A stretch of DNA of 64,000 nucleotides, taken from positions 2,294,001 to 2,358,000 of the forward strand of contig NZ_AP023239.1 of the NCBI RefSeq assembly GCF_013393385.1, given 5' to 3'. A program made the translations under genes and the position numbers. Below are positions 15,988 through 24,356 of the stretch, in pieces. Origin of the DNA: Paenibacillus sp. URB8-2. GTDB taxonomy: Bacteria; Bacillota; Bacilli; Paenibacillales; Paenibacillaceae. The notes beneath the pieces were generated by a model. The model was given only the letters and a program-made list of their open reading frames with translations, did no database searches and was not told where the DNA came from. Positions within the stretch are counted from its first letter, which is position 1. Each line of letters starts with the position of its first letter.

Positions 15988-17100
15988 ATGACTATATCCA
16001 AAACAGCAGCGGCTCTGTTCAAGCCTTTTGAAGGCGGCCGACTGAAGCTTGAAAATCGTATTGTCATGGCTCCGATGACCCGATCCTTTTCGCCAACAGG
16101 CGTTCCAGGTCCCGACGTGGCCGGATATTACCGCCGGAGGGCGGAAAACGGCGTCGGTCTCATCATCACCGAAGGAACAGTCATTAACCATCCGGCTGCG
16201 GCTGCTGACCACGGCGTGCCGCATTTTTACGGGGAGGAAGCTCTGGAAGGATGGGCTCGCGTCGTTCGCGAAGTTCATGAAGCCGGCGGCAAAATCGCTC
16301 CGCAGATTTGGCATACCGGAACCGCCCGCGAGCGGGAGAAATTCCCGGATTCGAATGTCGACCCGATCGGGCCGTCGGGCCTCAGCCTCACCGGCGAGCC
16401 GGTATCAGAGCCGCTGACGGTTGAAGAGATTCGCGGTCTCGTGCAGGCCTATGCCCAGGCCGCTGCGGACGCGAAGCGCGCTGGCTTTGACGCGGTGGAG
16501 ATCCACGGTGCGCACGGCTACCTCATTGACCAGTTCTTCTGGGACTTTACCAACAAGCGTACGGATGAGTATGGCGGCGATCTGGTTGGCCGCACCCGAT
16601 TCGCGGTGGAGATCATCGAGGCGGTGCGAGCTGCAGTCGGCCCTGACTTCCCGATTATCTTCCGTTTCTCCCAGTGGAAGCCGGTCGATTACGGCGTCAA
16701 GCTGGCAGCTAACCCGGAGGAGCTGGAGCGTTTCCTCGCGCCGCTGTCTGCGGCAGGAGTCGATATTTTCCATGCCTCTACGCGCCGCTTCTGGGAACCG
16801 GAGTTCGAGGGCTCGGACCTCAATCTGGCGGGCTGGACTCGCAAGCTGACCGGCAAGCCGGCTATTACCGTAGGCTCTATCGGTCTGGACTCCGATTTCA
16901 CCAGCCTGTTCGAGGAGGGCAAGGGCGGGCAGGCTGCCGGCCTTGACAACCTGATCGAGCGTCTGGAGCACGGAGAGTTCGACCTCGTCGCCGTCGGTCG
17001 AGCACTGCTGACTGACCCCGCTTGGGCGGCCAAGATCCGCAACGATCGCATCGAAGAACTGCGGCCCTTCACGCGGGAGGATCTTGCTACGCTGAGCTGA
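15988..17100 (+). CDS. NADH:flavin oxidoreductase, old yellow enzyme family
   Basis: This 370-residue TIM-barrel flavoenzyme shows KLENRIVMAPMTRSFSP (FMN site), GLIITEGTVI, APQIWHTGT, the conserved AVEIHGAHGYLIDQFFWD with substrate-binding His residues, and NKRTDEYGG. Such enzymes reduce activated alkenes, quinones or nitroesters with NAD(P)H and often act in electrophile detoxification. AGGAGG lies about 10 nt before the ATG. It is preceded by the ArsR gene and a promoter-operator palindrome, so expression is probably repressed until an inducer appears. Several residues of the substrate pocket look normal; the natural substrate is unknown. Confidence 0.9.
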   Translation: MTISKTAAALFKPFEGGRLKLENRIVMAPMTRSFSPTGVPGPDVAGYYRRRAENGVGLIITEGTVINHPAAAADHGVPHFYGEEALEGWARVVREVHEAGGKIAPQIWHTGTAREREKFPDSNVDPIGPSGLSLTGEPVSEPLTVEEIRGLVQAYAQAAADAKRAGFDAVEIHGAHGYLIDQFFWDFTNKRTDEYGGDLVGRTRFAVEIIEAVRAAVGPDFPIIFRFSQWKPVDYGVKLAANPEELERFLAPLSAAGVDIFHASTRRFWEPEFEGSDLNLAGWTRKLTGKPAITVGSIGLDSDFTSLFEEGKGGQAAGLDNLIERLEHGEFDLVAVGRALLTDPAWAAKIRNDRIEELRPFTREDLATLS

Positions 17101-17138
17101 TTCAACGCCGATTGCCCCGCAGCAGTCGGCATAACTCC

Positions 17139-17175
17139 AAGGCCTTTTCGGATCCAGTCCGAAAGGGCCTTTTTT
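17139..17175 (+). terminator. Terminator after the old-yellow-enzyme gene
   Basis: AAGGCC-TTTTCGGA and TCCGAAA-GGGCCTT pair around a TCCAG loop and run into six T. It is a strong intrinsic terminator. Confidence 0.85.
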
Positions 17176-17350
17176 CAATGTACGCCCAGCATTGGCGTCA
17201 TTTTAGGGTGAATAGCTCCGAACGGCGGTCGGCGAGCCTCTGTGGCGTCTTTACATTATAAGAATTCCCTGAAAAATGGCAACTATTTTCCTCCCAACGC
17301 GTTTAAAGATAGGGGTTGCTATTTTTATAGGGAACAGGAGAAATGGACTA

Positions 17351-18598
17351 ATGAAGCATTGGGGAAAAATATTGCTGTGCGGCGCGTTGCTTCTGGGGAG
17401 CGCTCCGACGATCGCGCCCGGGACCACCTCGGCGGCGGGTGGAGTCCGCATTATACTGGACGGCTATCCGTTGCCTTTTCCGGTGGAGCCCTCAGTTATG
17501 AGTGGCACGACGATGGTGCCGTTCCGGGCCATCTCCGAAGCGATGGGCATAACTGTTCAGTGGAATCAGAGCGCGAAGAAAATTACCGCCTTCAGATTGG
17601 ATAAGTCGGGGGTGAAGAAGGTTGTTCTGACGCTTGGCAGCAAGACCGCGCTGGTGAACGGCGGTTCTGTGAAGCTGGCCGTCGCCCCGCAGACGATACG
17701 CGGCACGACGATGATCCCGCTGAGCTTCTTCAGCCAGCAGTTCGGCGCGAATGTAGCGTGGAACCAGCAGGCGAAGACGGTGTCGATCACCTCGCCGAAG
17801 ACGGAGATGTACACGCTCGGCTTTTACGCGATTTCCTCTTACAGCGAATATGCGCTGCTCCCGGATTTTGACGCGATGGCGTTCGGCTGGAGCCGGCTGG
17901 ACAAGAACGGAGAGCTTACTACCACGGGCGCGGATCACTACTGGCCGCCGGCAGACGGCGACACTACGCCGGAATATATTGTGGAGAACTCAGGCGCCGG
18001 AGGAACAACGCCATATCTTATGGTCTATTCCGGAGACGATGGCCTGGAAGTGACCAAGAATTTGGAGGATAAGGCGCTTCAGGAGAGAACGATCGCGAAT
18101 ATTATGGATCTTGCCGTGCAAAAGGGCTTCAAAGGCATCGTGCTGGATCTGGAGGGTCTCGGTATGACCGGAGACAAGGCGAAGGCTGCGGCGGATTATA
18201 ACGCTTTTGTGAAGAATCTGTCCGGCAAAGCGCGTGCCCAGGGGCTTAAGCTCAGCATCGCCGTTCATCCGATCAACAGTTCTTACAACGGCTACGATTA
18301 CAAGACGCTCGCGTCATTGGCCGATGATTTGATTGTGATGGCTTATGCCTATGGGGACCAAAAAAGTCCCGAACCGACATCCAAAGTAGACGAGGCGATC
18401 CGGCTCGCCCTGAAGCAGACGACCAAGGACAAGCTTGTGCTGGGCGTCTCTCTCGCAAGCGAGAACGAAAGCTCCGTCAATACGAAGATCGGCCTTGCCA
18501 AGCGTTACGGCCTGAAGGGGATCGCCGTTTGGCGTCTGGGCCTGATCGGCCAGAAGGCGTGGAGTGAAATGAACAAATCGGTGGAACTGAGCGAATAA
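17351..18598 (+). CDS. Secreted protein: copper-amine-oxidase-like stalk domain plus GH18 domain
   Basis: The product is about 415 residues. A signal peptide (ILLCGALLLGSAPTIAPG) is followed by a Cu-amine-oxidase N-terminal-like repeat (GTTMVPFRAISEAMGI, VQWNQSAKKI, GTTMIPLSFFSQQFG, VAWNQQAKTVSI). This module is common in Paenibacillus surface proteins. The C-terminal part is a glycoside hydrolase family 18 barrel with FKGIVLDLEGLG, where the D-x-E pair matches the catalytic DxxDxDxE motif, and DLIVMAYAYG. The domain mix resembles spore or cell-wall GH18 proteins such as YdhD/SleL, so peptidoglycan or chitin is the likely substrate class. The ATG at 17351 has AGGAG 10 nt upstream. The gene is monocistronic between terminators. 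Confidence 0.85.
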   Translation: MKHWGKILLCGALLLGSAPTIAPGTTSAAGGVRIILDGYPLPFPVEPSVMSGTTMVPFRAISEAMGITVQWNQSAKKITAFRLDKSGVKKVVLTLGSKTALVNGGSVKLAVAPQTIRGTTMIPLSFFSQQFGANVAWNQQAKTVSITSPKTEMYTLGFYAISSYSEYALLPDFDAMAFGWSRLDKNGELTTTGADHYWPPADGDTTPEYIVENSGAGGTTPYLMVYSGDDGLEVTKNLEDKALQERTIANIMDLAVQKGFKGIVLDLEGLGMTGDKAKAAADYNAFVKNLSGKARAQGLKLSIAVHPINSSYNGYDYKTLASLADDLIVMAYAYGDQKSPEPTSKVDEAIRLALKQTTKDKLVLGVSLASENESSVNTKIGLAKRYGLKGIAVWRLGLIGQKAWSEMNKSVELSE

Positions 18599-18618
18599 AT
18601 GTAGCAAATAAAACAAAT

Positions 18619-18660
18619 GAGGCTGACCGAAGGGATCAAAAATCACCTTCGGTCAGCCTC
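18619..18660 (+). terminator. Terminator after the GH18 gene
   Basis: GAGGCTGACCGAAGG and the complementary CCTTCGGTCAGCCTC form a 15-bp stem. A modest T-rich tail follows. Confidence 0.75.
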
Positions 18661-18703
18661 GTTTCGTTTACGGGTGCCGATATGAAACGAGGAAATAGGC
18701 ATG

Positions 18704-18739
18704 AAAAACGGGTGTCAAGCCAAAAGGCATGACACCCGT
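18704..18739 (-). terminator. Terminator of the flavodiiron operon (minus strand)
   Basis: ACGGGTGTCA (18708-18717) and TGACACCCGT (18730-18739) form a perfect 10-bp stem. On the minus strand it is followed by a T run, placed just after the Crp/Fnr stop codon. Confidence 0.85.
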
Positions 18740-18752
18740 ATCTCATTCATCG

Positions 18753-19460
18753 CTAATCCAAATATTTTTCCATGGCCGCCGGATCTTTCAGAACCAACCG
18801 CTTGTTGCCGATGAGCTTGATCAGCTTCAGTTCCTCGAACCGGGCGAATTTTCGGCTGATTGTCTCCCGGGTTACACCGACATAATTGGCCATTTCTTCA
18901 CGGGACAGGGGAAGCTGTATGTCCAAGCAGCCATCCCGCTGCTTACCGTATTTGACCCCCAGCTCCAGTATCATATGGGCAATCCGGATTTCCGGATCTT
19001 TGGTCGCAAGACTCTGCGCCAAATTTTCCGTATGGGCGAGACGCTGGGTAACGGCCTTCAGCAGCCGGAGCGAAATATCCGGATTCGCGTTAATAATAGT
19101 CTCCATATCGGCCCGGGTGAGCTTGCAGATAGCGGTATCCTGCAGAGCATAGGCGCTGAAGTTGCTGAGCTCCCCGCCGCCAAAAATACTGAGCTCACCA
19201 AAGAACTCGCCCGCTGTCAGGATGCGCAAAATTTGCTCTTTCCCCTGGGGGGTCATTTTTGACAATTTCACATGGCCCCGGCGGATAATAAAGAGCGTAT
19301 CCGAAGGCTGCTCTTCCAGAACCAGTGCTTGTCCCTTGTCATATTTCCGGTGTTTGATCATGGCCCCAATGCGGGACAAATCCTGATCGGTGAGCGAAGC
19401 AAAGATCGGTACCTTCCGGGTGCAGGGCTCAGCGGCGTATTGGCATGAATGCTCGTTCAT
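18753..19460 (-). CDS. Crp/Fnr-family transcriptional regulator
   Basis: The 235-residue product has an N-terminal cyclic-nucleotide-like domain (LVLEEQPSDTLFIIRRGHVK, GEFFGELSIFGGG), a long dimerisation helix, and a C-terminal Crp-type HTH (LPLSREEMANYVGVTRETIS, RKFARFEEL). The N-terminus carries two cysteines, C6 and C13 (CQYAAEPC), and His4. Four cysteines would be needed for a classical Fnr 4Fe-4S cluster, so it is either a thiol or other sensor or has no cluster. It is the last gene of the rubredoxin-flavodiiron operon, 60 bp after rubredoxin, and an Fnr-like palindrome lies at the operon promoter. Positive autoregulation is therefore likely. Confidence 0.88.
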   Translation of the reverse strand: MNEHSCQYAAEPCTRKVPIFASLTDQDLSRIGAMIKHRKYDKGQALVLEEQPSDTLFIIRRGHVKLSKMTPQGKEQILRILTAGEFFGELSIFGGGELSNFSAYALQDTAICKLTRADMETIINANPDISLRLLKAVTQRLAHTENLAQSLATKDPEIRIAHMILELGVKYGKQRDGCLDIQLPLSREEMANYVGVTRETISRKFARFEELKLIKLIGNKRLVLKDPAAMEKYLD

Positions 19461-19520
19461 CTCTCATCACTCCTGTTCTCACGGTCTTGGCGCCGGTCTT
19501 TGCTTCATGCAGGCGCCGGT

Positions 19521-19697
19521 TTAAGCTTGAGCGCCTTCAACCGGCGCGAAATGATCTTTATCCTCGCCGCAGACGGGGCAGACCCAATCTTCGGGCAGAT
19601 CTTCAAAAGCCGTTCCCGGAGCGACATCCTCGTCGGGATCGCCTACCGCCGGATCGTAAATATAACCGCAAGGCTCGCAGATGTATTTTTTCATCAT
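19521..19697 (-). CDS. Rubredoxin
   Basis: This product of about 58 residues has the two iron-binding motifs [10 protein letters not shown] and [11 protein letters not shown], with the usual [15 protein letters not shown] between them. One Fe is bound by four Cys and carries one electron. The start is placed at the Met 6 nt after GGAG; an upstream ATG overlaps that site. It lies between the reductase and Crp/Fnr genes, so it is expected to pass electrons from the FAD reductase to the flavodiiron protein. All ligands are present. Confidence 0.93.
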   Translation of the reverse strand: MMKKYICEPCGYIYDPAVGDPDEDVAPGTAFEDLPEDWVCPVCGEDKDHFAPVEGAQA

Positions 19698-19722
19698 ACT
19701 CATCTCCTGAATGTAATTTGGG

Positions 19723-20958
19723 TTAGGCGCTGCATGTCTTCCCGCTCAGCCGGGACTTCACTTCGTCCATGACTGAGGCTATATCCATAACGTCAAGGTT
19801 GATGCCTTCAAGCCCGATTTTCCGCTCGACGGCTTCCTTGTAAACGAGGGAGGCGGCTGCGCCTTCCCAGGAAACGGCGCCGATCATTGTGTTCCCTTTC
19901 ACAAAAATTGCCGTGTAGACTCCGTTTTGTTCGCCGGACAGCATGAGGGCGCACTGCCCTTCATCAACTGTTCCGATGGAGAACAGCGAGATGCCGAAGG
20001 CGTTAAACAGAGTGACGGGCACCGCTTTGACGTAGACTTCAGCGTCTTCGGCCGCCATATTGCTTCCCGCCGTGCGTCCCTGTTCGAGTGCTCCGCCCCA
20101 CAGCCCCTCCACATGGCCGTCCAACTCGGCTGCGTCTCCGGCGGCAAATATGCCGGGAACGCTGGTCTCCAGGCGGTCGTTCACAACGATGCCGGACCGG
20201 ACCTGAATAGCCGTATCATTGACGATAGACGTATTCGGCAGGATGCCGATCGAATAGACGACATGATCGCAGGGAATCCGGGAGCCGTCGTCCAGTCTGA
20301 TTCCCTGAGCTGACTCGGTTCCCTCGATAGCGGCAACGCCGGAATGCAGGCGGACCGTGACGCCGGAGCGTTCCAGCTGCGACCGGAGGAGCTCCGAGGA
20401 ATGGCGGTCCAGCTGACGGCCCATCAGCCGTGGGCCGGCTTCGATGACGGTTACGGCGTAACCGGCTTCACACAGCGCCCATGCCGTTTCTAGCCCCTGA
20501 ACGCCTCCGCCGATTACGGCGACGCGGCTGCCGCTTGCAAGGCCGGACTTGAGCGCATCGGCATCCTTCATCTCCCGGATCGTATGAACTCCGCGGAGTT
20601 CGGCTCCGGGAACGGGGAGTGCGCGGTTCCGGGCTCCCATGCATAGGAGCAGCTTGCGATAATCCCATGTTCTCCCGTCCTCGGTTTCGACCTGACGGAG
20701 ATCCGGACGAAGAGATACGACGCGTGTGGAAGTGTGCACGGTTATCCGGTTGGCGAGATACCATTTTTCTTTTTTAATGAGCGCCTTTTCACTGTGGAGG
20801 TCGGTGAACAGACCCTTGGTCAGCTTGATCCGGTTGTAAGGAAGATGGTTCTCTGCGCCGAGAATGATGATTTCCGCTTCATCGTCCCGGTCCCGGATTG
20901 CCTTTGCCGCATGAACGGCAGCTACTCCGCCGCCAATAATGACATATGGCTTTGTCAT
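19723..20958 (-). CDS. FAD-dependent NAD(P)H:rubredoxin oxidoreductase (NorW-like)
   Basis: This 411-residue two-Rossmann flavoprotein has [17 protein letters not shown] (FAD ADP-binding), the NAD motif [17 protein letters not shown], and the second FAD motif [10 protein letters not shown]. It belongs to the NirB/NorW-like pyridine nucleotide-disulphide oxidoreductases without a redox disulphide. It should accept electrons from NAD(P)H and reduce rubredoxin. Spacing is 16 bp to the flavodiiron gene upstream and 25 bp to the rubredoxin gene downstream, so the three form one electron-transfer chain. AAGGAG precedes the ATG. Confidence 0.88.
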   Translation of the reverse strand: MTKPYVIIGGGVAAVHAAKAIRDRDDEAEIIILGAENHLPYNRIKLTKGLFTDLHSEKALIKKEKWYLANRITVHTSTRVVSLRPDLRQVETEDGRTWDYRKLLLCMGARNRALPVPGAELRGVHTIREMKDADALKSGLASGSRVAVIGGGVQGLETAWALCEAGYAVTVIEAGPRLMGRQLDRHSSELLRSQLERSGVTVRLHSGVAAIEGTESAQGIRLDDGSRIPCDHVVYSIGILPNTSIVNDTAIQVRSGIVVNDRLETSVPGIFAAGDAAELDGHVEGLWGGALEQGRTAGSNMAAEDAEVYVKAVPVTLFNAFGISLFSIGTVDEGQCALMLSGEQNGVYTAIFVKGNTMIGAVSWEGAAASLVYKEAVERKIGLEGINLDVMDIASVMDEVKSRLSGKTCSA

Positions 20959-20974
20959 GAACGCATTCTCCTTC

Positions 20975-22210
20975 CTAAAATGAGCTCAGCAGCAGGTCTG
21001 AAACGAATTCCGCCGCATGTCTGATTTTTTGTTCTTTCTCGGGTTCTTTGGGAGAGAAACGGACTCTTACCGGAAATTCAACATGGATCATCCCGGTCGT
21101 CTTGATGACTCCCGAAGTGCTCTGCACGTTCATGTTGGTCCCGTTCAAATAATCCTGGATTACCTCAATCGCTTCCCCGCTCCATCCGTAGGAGCCAAAG
21201 GCGGCTGCCAGCTTGCCTTCAAGGTTCATTGTCTGCATCTGCTCCAAAATCGGTTCCAGATTTCCGATCATATCCGCATATCGGGTGGAGCTGCCAACGA
21301 AGACGGCATCGGCTGCTGTGATGCTTGCCAGAATATCCGCCGCATCCGCTTTGTCGGCATCCCAGACCGCTGTCTCGATTCCGTTCTCCTGAAGGGAATC
21401 CTGCAGAATTTTAGCCATTTTCCGTGTATTGTTCTTGATGGTGGTATAGACGATGGCGGCCTTTTTCCCTTGAGTCGTTTCACGGCTCAATTCGGCGTAC
21501 AGGTCGATAAATTTGCGCACATCCTGACGAATGACGAATCCGTGGGAGGGAGCGATCATTTCGATCTCAAGGTCCTTGACCGCTTCGATCAGCGTTCTTA
21601 CATATCTGCGGTGCGGATGGATAATGGCGCTGTAATAGCCCTTGAAATCTTCGGTTATATCAAAGCCGGCTTCGTCGGCAAAAAGGCGCTTAGCCGCGAC
21701 ATGCGTGCTGAAAATATCGCAAGGGAACAAGATCTTATCTTCGGCGCAGTAAGTGATCATCGTTTCCGCGGTGTGAAGGTAAGGCGTTTCTTTAAACAGC
21801 AGCGTCTTGCCGCCGATGTCCAGCGTGTCTCCGTCTTTGACAACAAGGAAGTTCCGGTTGTGAAGCTTGTACATTTCCTGCAGCTCCGGAACGGCGATTT
21901 CCGTGCAGACGATAACGGCATTGACGGCTTTTCCCGCGAGCGCGGCCAGCCCGCCGGAGTGGTCGGGTTCGGTATGGTTGATCACAATGTAATGAATGTC
22001 GAGCGGATCGATCATTTCAGCCAGGTGTTCCGCATATTCCCGTCCGAACTCCATATCGACGGTATCGATGACGGTCGGCTTGCCCGTTTTTAACAAATAG
22101 GAATTGTAGGTGGTGCCCTTTGTCAGCACGAGACGGTGGAACGGAACTTCACGGTCGTCTATTTTTCCGACCCAGTAAGTGTTGTCGGCAATCTTGAGAT
22201 TTGCAATCAT
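20975..22210 (-). CDS. Flavodiiron protein (FprA/NorV-type NO or O2 reductase)
   Basis: The product is about 411 residues. The metallo-beta-lactamase-like domain carries the diiron ligands HxExDH in INHTEPDHSGG, plus HTAETMITY, PCDIFSTH and APSHG. The flavodoxin-like domain follows (KAAIVYTTIKNNTRKMAKIL, GSSTRYADMIGNL, AAFGSYGWSGEA). Family members reduce NO to N2O or O2 to water with electrons from reduced rubredoxin. The Met at 22210 is preferred (AGGAGG 7 nt upstream) over codons extending to 22276, which overlap the promoter. It is the first gene of the operon with reductase, rubredoxin and Crp/Fnr. No C-terminal rubredoxin is fused, hence the separate rubredoxin. Confidence 0.92.
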   Translation of the reverse strand: MIANLKIADNTYWVGKIDDREVPFHRLVLTKGTTYNSYLLKTGKPTVIDTVDMEFGREYAEHLAEMIDPLDIHYIVINHTEPDHSGGLAALAGKAVNAVIVCTEIAVPELQEMYKLHNRNFLVVKDGDTLDIGGKTLLFKETPYLHTAETMITYCAEDKILFPCDIFSTHVAAKRLFADEAGFDITEDFKGYYSAIIHPHRRYVRTLIEAVKDLEIEMIAPSHGFVIRQDVRKFIDLYAELSRETTQGKKAAIVYTTIKNNTRKMAKILQDSLQENGIETAVWDADKADAADILASITAADAVFVGSSTRYADMIGNLEPILEQMQTMNLEGKLAAAFGSYGWSGEAIEVIQDYLNGTNMNVQSTSGVIKTTGMIHVEFPVRVRFSPKEPEKEQKIRHAAEFVSDLLLSSF

Positions 22211-22253
22211 ATGATATGACCTCCTGTAGGTTGATTGGTTGACCAGCAAATTC

Positions 22254-22297
22254 ATTGTATACGGGCAGCCGTTCAAAAAAGAGGATTTGAATCAAAT
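22254..22297 (-). promoter_or_regulatory. Flavodiiron operon promoter with Crp/Fnr-like site
   Basis: On the minus strand a -10 TACAAT (22254-22259) has no recognisable -35 at the right distance. Instead the palindrome ATTTGA-N-TCAAAT (22285-22297) is centred about 42-44 bp before the predicted start point. That is the class II activator position used by Crp/Fnr proteins. The regulator is probably the one encoded last in the operon (inference). Confidence 0.55.
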
Positions 22298-22480
22298 TTT
22301 GAAAGTTTCAGGATGCGGCAAGATATTTCTTTCATAGTTTTACTATACATGACCGGTATTTGGAGGTAGTGCGTCCGATCACGATAAAAGTCACATATTC
22401 CGGAAGCGTAAACCGCTATAATCACTTAGGTTCAAGCATCGGGCGAAGCCCACAAATACTTCTTGGGAGGACCTAAGAGC

Positions 22481-23428
22481 ATGACTTACAAATCACTGGA
22501 GCTTGTCAAACCGCAAACTTGGGAGCTGGAGGGGCTGGAAATCGGCGTTACGTCGAACTGCAACTTCCGCTGCGACTACTGCTGCGCATATAAACGGAAC
22601 GACGGGCAGGGCCTTGAGGGGAAAGAGATTATCCGAATTCTTGAAGAGCTTCCTTCTTTAAAAAGAGTCCGCCTTTCCGGCGGTGAAGTAACGCTGAAGT
22701 TCGACGATTGTCTGGAGGTAGTCGCCTACTGCGCATCAAGAGGAATCCAGACGCAGCTTAATTCCAACGGCAGTCTGCTGAGCGCGGCGAGAATTGACAA
22801 GCTTGCCCTCGCGGGACTGACGACCATACATATTTCATTTAATTTCACCTCGGCAGAGGAGTTCTCGCGGTATTACAACATCCATCCTAACGTGTACAAA
22901 AAAATCAGGGAGAACATCTCGCTGTTCGCGAAGACGGAAGTGGACACGGTGCTGGAAACGCTGCTGTTCAGCGAGACCGAGAATCGTATGCGGGAAATCA
23001 GCGAGCATGTCTACTCCATGGGCGTCCGCACGCACGAAATTCAGAACAGTATCGTTATGGACCACAGCGGCTGGAAATCGATTGCGGCCCGGGAGGCGCT
23101 TAAACAAGCAGTCAACGATCTGATCGCCCACAAAAAAGAGGATACCGTGCTGTACTTCACCTGCATGGACCGGTTCATGGAAGCGCTCGGGTTCCGGGAG
23201 CAGCCCGGCGTTTATTTTCCGCACTGCATTGAGGGCAAGACCCAGCTGCATCTGCACGGCAACGGCGATATACTGATCTCCGAATTATGCCATCCGGTCG
23301 TTATCGGAAATATTTACAAAGGAACTTCACTCAAAGATATTTATAAGCCGATGCCGGTGGAATTGGAACGCTTTCTGGACCGCCAGCCTTGCCCCGCGCT
23401 GGATGCGCTGTTTCCGCAGGGGATTTAG
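22481..23428 (+). CDS. Radical SAM protein of unknown substrate
   Basis: The product is about 315 residues. The SAM-cluster motif CNFRCDYC lies near residue 27, followed by LSGGEVTLK (GGE SAM-binding motif), QLNSNGS and FNFTSAEEF. Further cysteines near the C-terminus (YFTCMD, FPHCIEG, SELCHP, RQPCP) could hold an auxiliary cluster as in SPASM/Twitch proteins, though spacing is not classical. It shows MoaA-like architecture. GGGAGG lies 10 nt before the ATG, and a TATAAT -10 at 22417-22422 with a weak -35 precedes it. It stands alone, with no precursor peptide or partner gene beside it, so no pathway can be assigned. Confidence 0.82.
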   Translation: MTYKSLELVKPQTWELEGLEIGVTSNCNFRCDYCCAYKRNDGQGLEGKEIIRILEELPSLKRVRLSGGEVTLKFDDCLEVVAYCASRGIQTQLNSNGSLLSAARIDKLALAGLTTIHISFNFTSAEEFSRYYNIHPNVYKKIRENISLFAKTEVDTVLETLLFSETENRMREISEHVYSMGVRTHEIQNSIVMDHSGWKSIAAREALKQAVNDLIAHKKEDTVLYFTCMDRFMEALGFREQPGVYFPHCIEGKTQLHLHGNGDILISELCHPVVIGNIYKGTSLKDIYKPMPVELERFLDRQPCPALDALFPQGI

Positions 23429-23457
23429 CGTATAAGGCAAGCGCTGTTTCCGCAGGG
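23405..23457 (+). repeat. 36-bp spaced direct repeat at the end of the radical SAM gene
   Basis: GCGCTGTTTCCGCAGGG occurs at 23405-23421 (last codons of the gene) and again at 23441-23457 just after its stop. The period is 36 bp and the surrounding bases are diverged. It looks like an old tandem duplication that may have moved the gene end. Confidence 0.6.
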
Positions 23458-23469
23458 AGTTTGGGGTAG

Positions 23470-23929
23470 AAGTCAGCCGCTGCTGTTCGTCTCCCGCCAA
23501 AGGATGCGACAGCGCGGATCTCCGTCGCCGGGGCCAATCTTCAGCAGATTAAGGCATATCTCAATCACAGCCTTCGCATTGAGGTGAACGGCTCCGCTCG
23601 TCCGAGAGCAAGGAGCCCCGCAGTATCTGCCCCTCGATTTCCCGGTTCCTCACGATGCCGTTATTACGATTTCTTCGGATTCCGTTCTTGGAGGAGTACG
23701 GCAGTCGAAGCTCACGTATTATACAAAAGAAACGTTGGATACGATGGGAATGGTCTATTCGGAGTACGTTCGAATCAAGAGCCTCGGCGAAGGAACGCAG
23801 AGCGTGACTTCGAGCTCGATTTCAATAAAGGGACGGCTCGGAGGAACCAGCCCTTTGACCATTAAAGGGGCGGCGTCTAAGACGAAAAAAGGATATAACG
23901 AATTTACGGTCAGTTGGTCGGAAAGCTGA
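23470..23929 (+). pseudogene. Frameshifted remnant of an unrecognised gene
   Basis: Two coding-like frames join with one shift near 23600. The first gives VRLPPKDATARISVAGANLQ then IKAYLNHSLRIEVNGS. The second gives VREQGAPQYLPLDFPVPHDA, VITISSDSVLGGVRQSKLTY and YTKETLDTMGMVYSEYVRIK, and ends KKGYNEFTVSWSES at the stop 23927-23929. The segments are rich in beta-strand pattern and read like one protein. There is no start codon with a ribosome site, so it appears broken. The protein family is not recognised; sequencing error is an alternative. Confidence 0.4.
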
Positions 23930-23961
23930 CACTCTGCCAATCGGCAGCCGATATAGGACAG

Positions 23962-24020
23962 GCCGTCAGGGCCGTTTCCCAAGCGCAGCAGCGCATCGGG
24001 GGACGGCCCTGACGGCGTTT
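23962..24020 (+). terminator. Large hairpin, probable terminator
   Basis: A perfect 14-bp stem GCCGTCAGGGCCGT (23962-23975) / ACGGCCCTGACGGC (24003-24016) is followed by GTTTT. The rest of the 23930-24356 gap holds only weak promoter-like sequence (TATGAT at 24157) before the binding-protein gene. Confidence 0.65.
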
Positions 24021-24356
24021 TGCAAGGGGCGATCCGTCTCAAGATGGCCGTCTCAATATGTGAAAGGATTGTTTGGCATTCGGCGTAATCCTGCTCTGAA
24101 CTTCCGGCACGCCTGTAAGAGGCTGGGTTTTTACGTTTCATCAAGCATAAATCTGTTATGATTTGGGTATGAGAAGCCGGGCAAGCTCAACATGATTTCT
24201 TCCATATAGGAACAAGAGCAACTATTGCTCGCAGGTTCAGGCATTATTCCCGAATATTTTATAAAGACGAAGCAGAAAATAATGAATTTTATGAGGAAGA
24301 GGGTCTGCTATGATTGCAATGTAAGGGCATTCAATAACAGAAAGGGGAGGACAGTA

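Noticed and set aside
17242..17604. Alternative frame overlapping the start of the GH18 gene
   Set aside because: Its translation has no domain pattern, while the other frame carries a signal peptide, stalk repeats and GH18.
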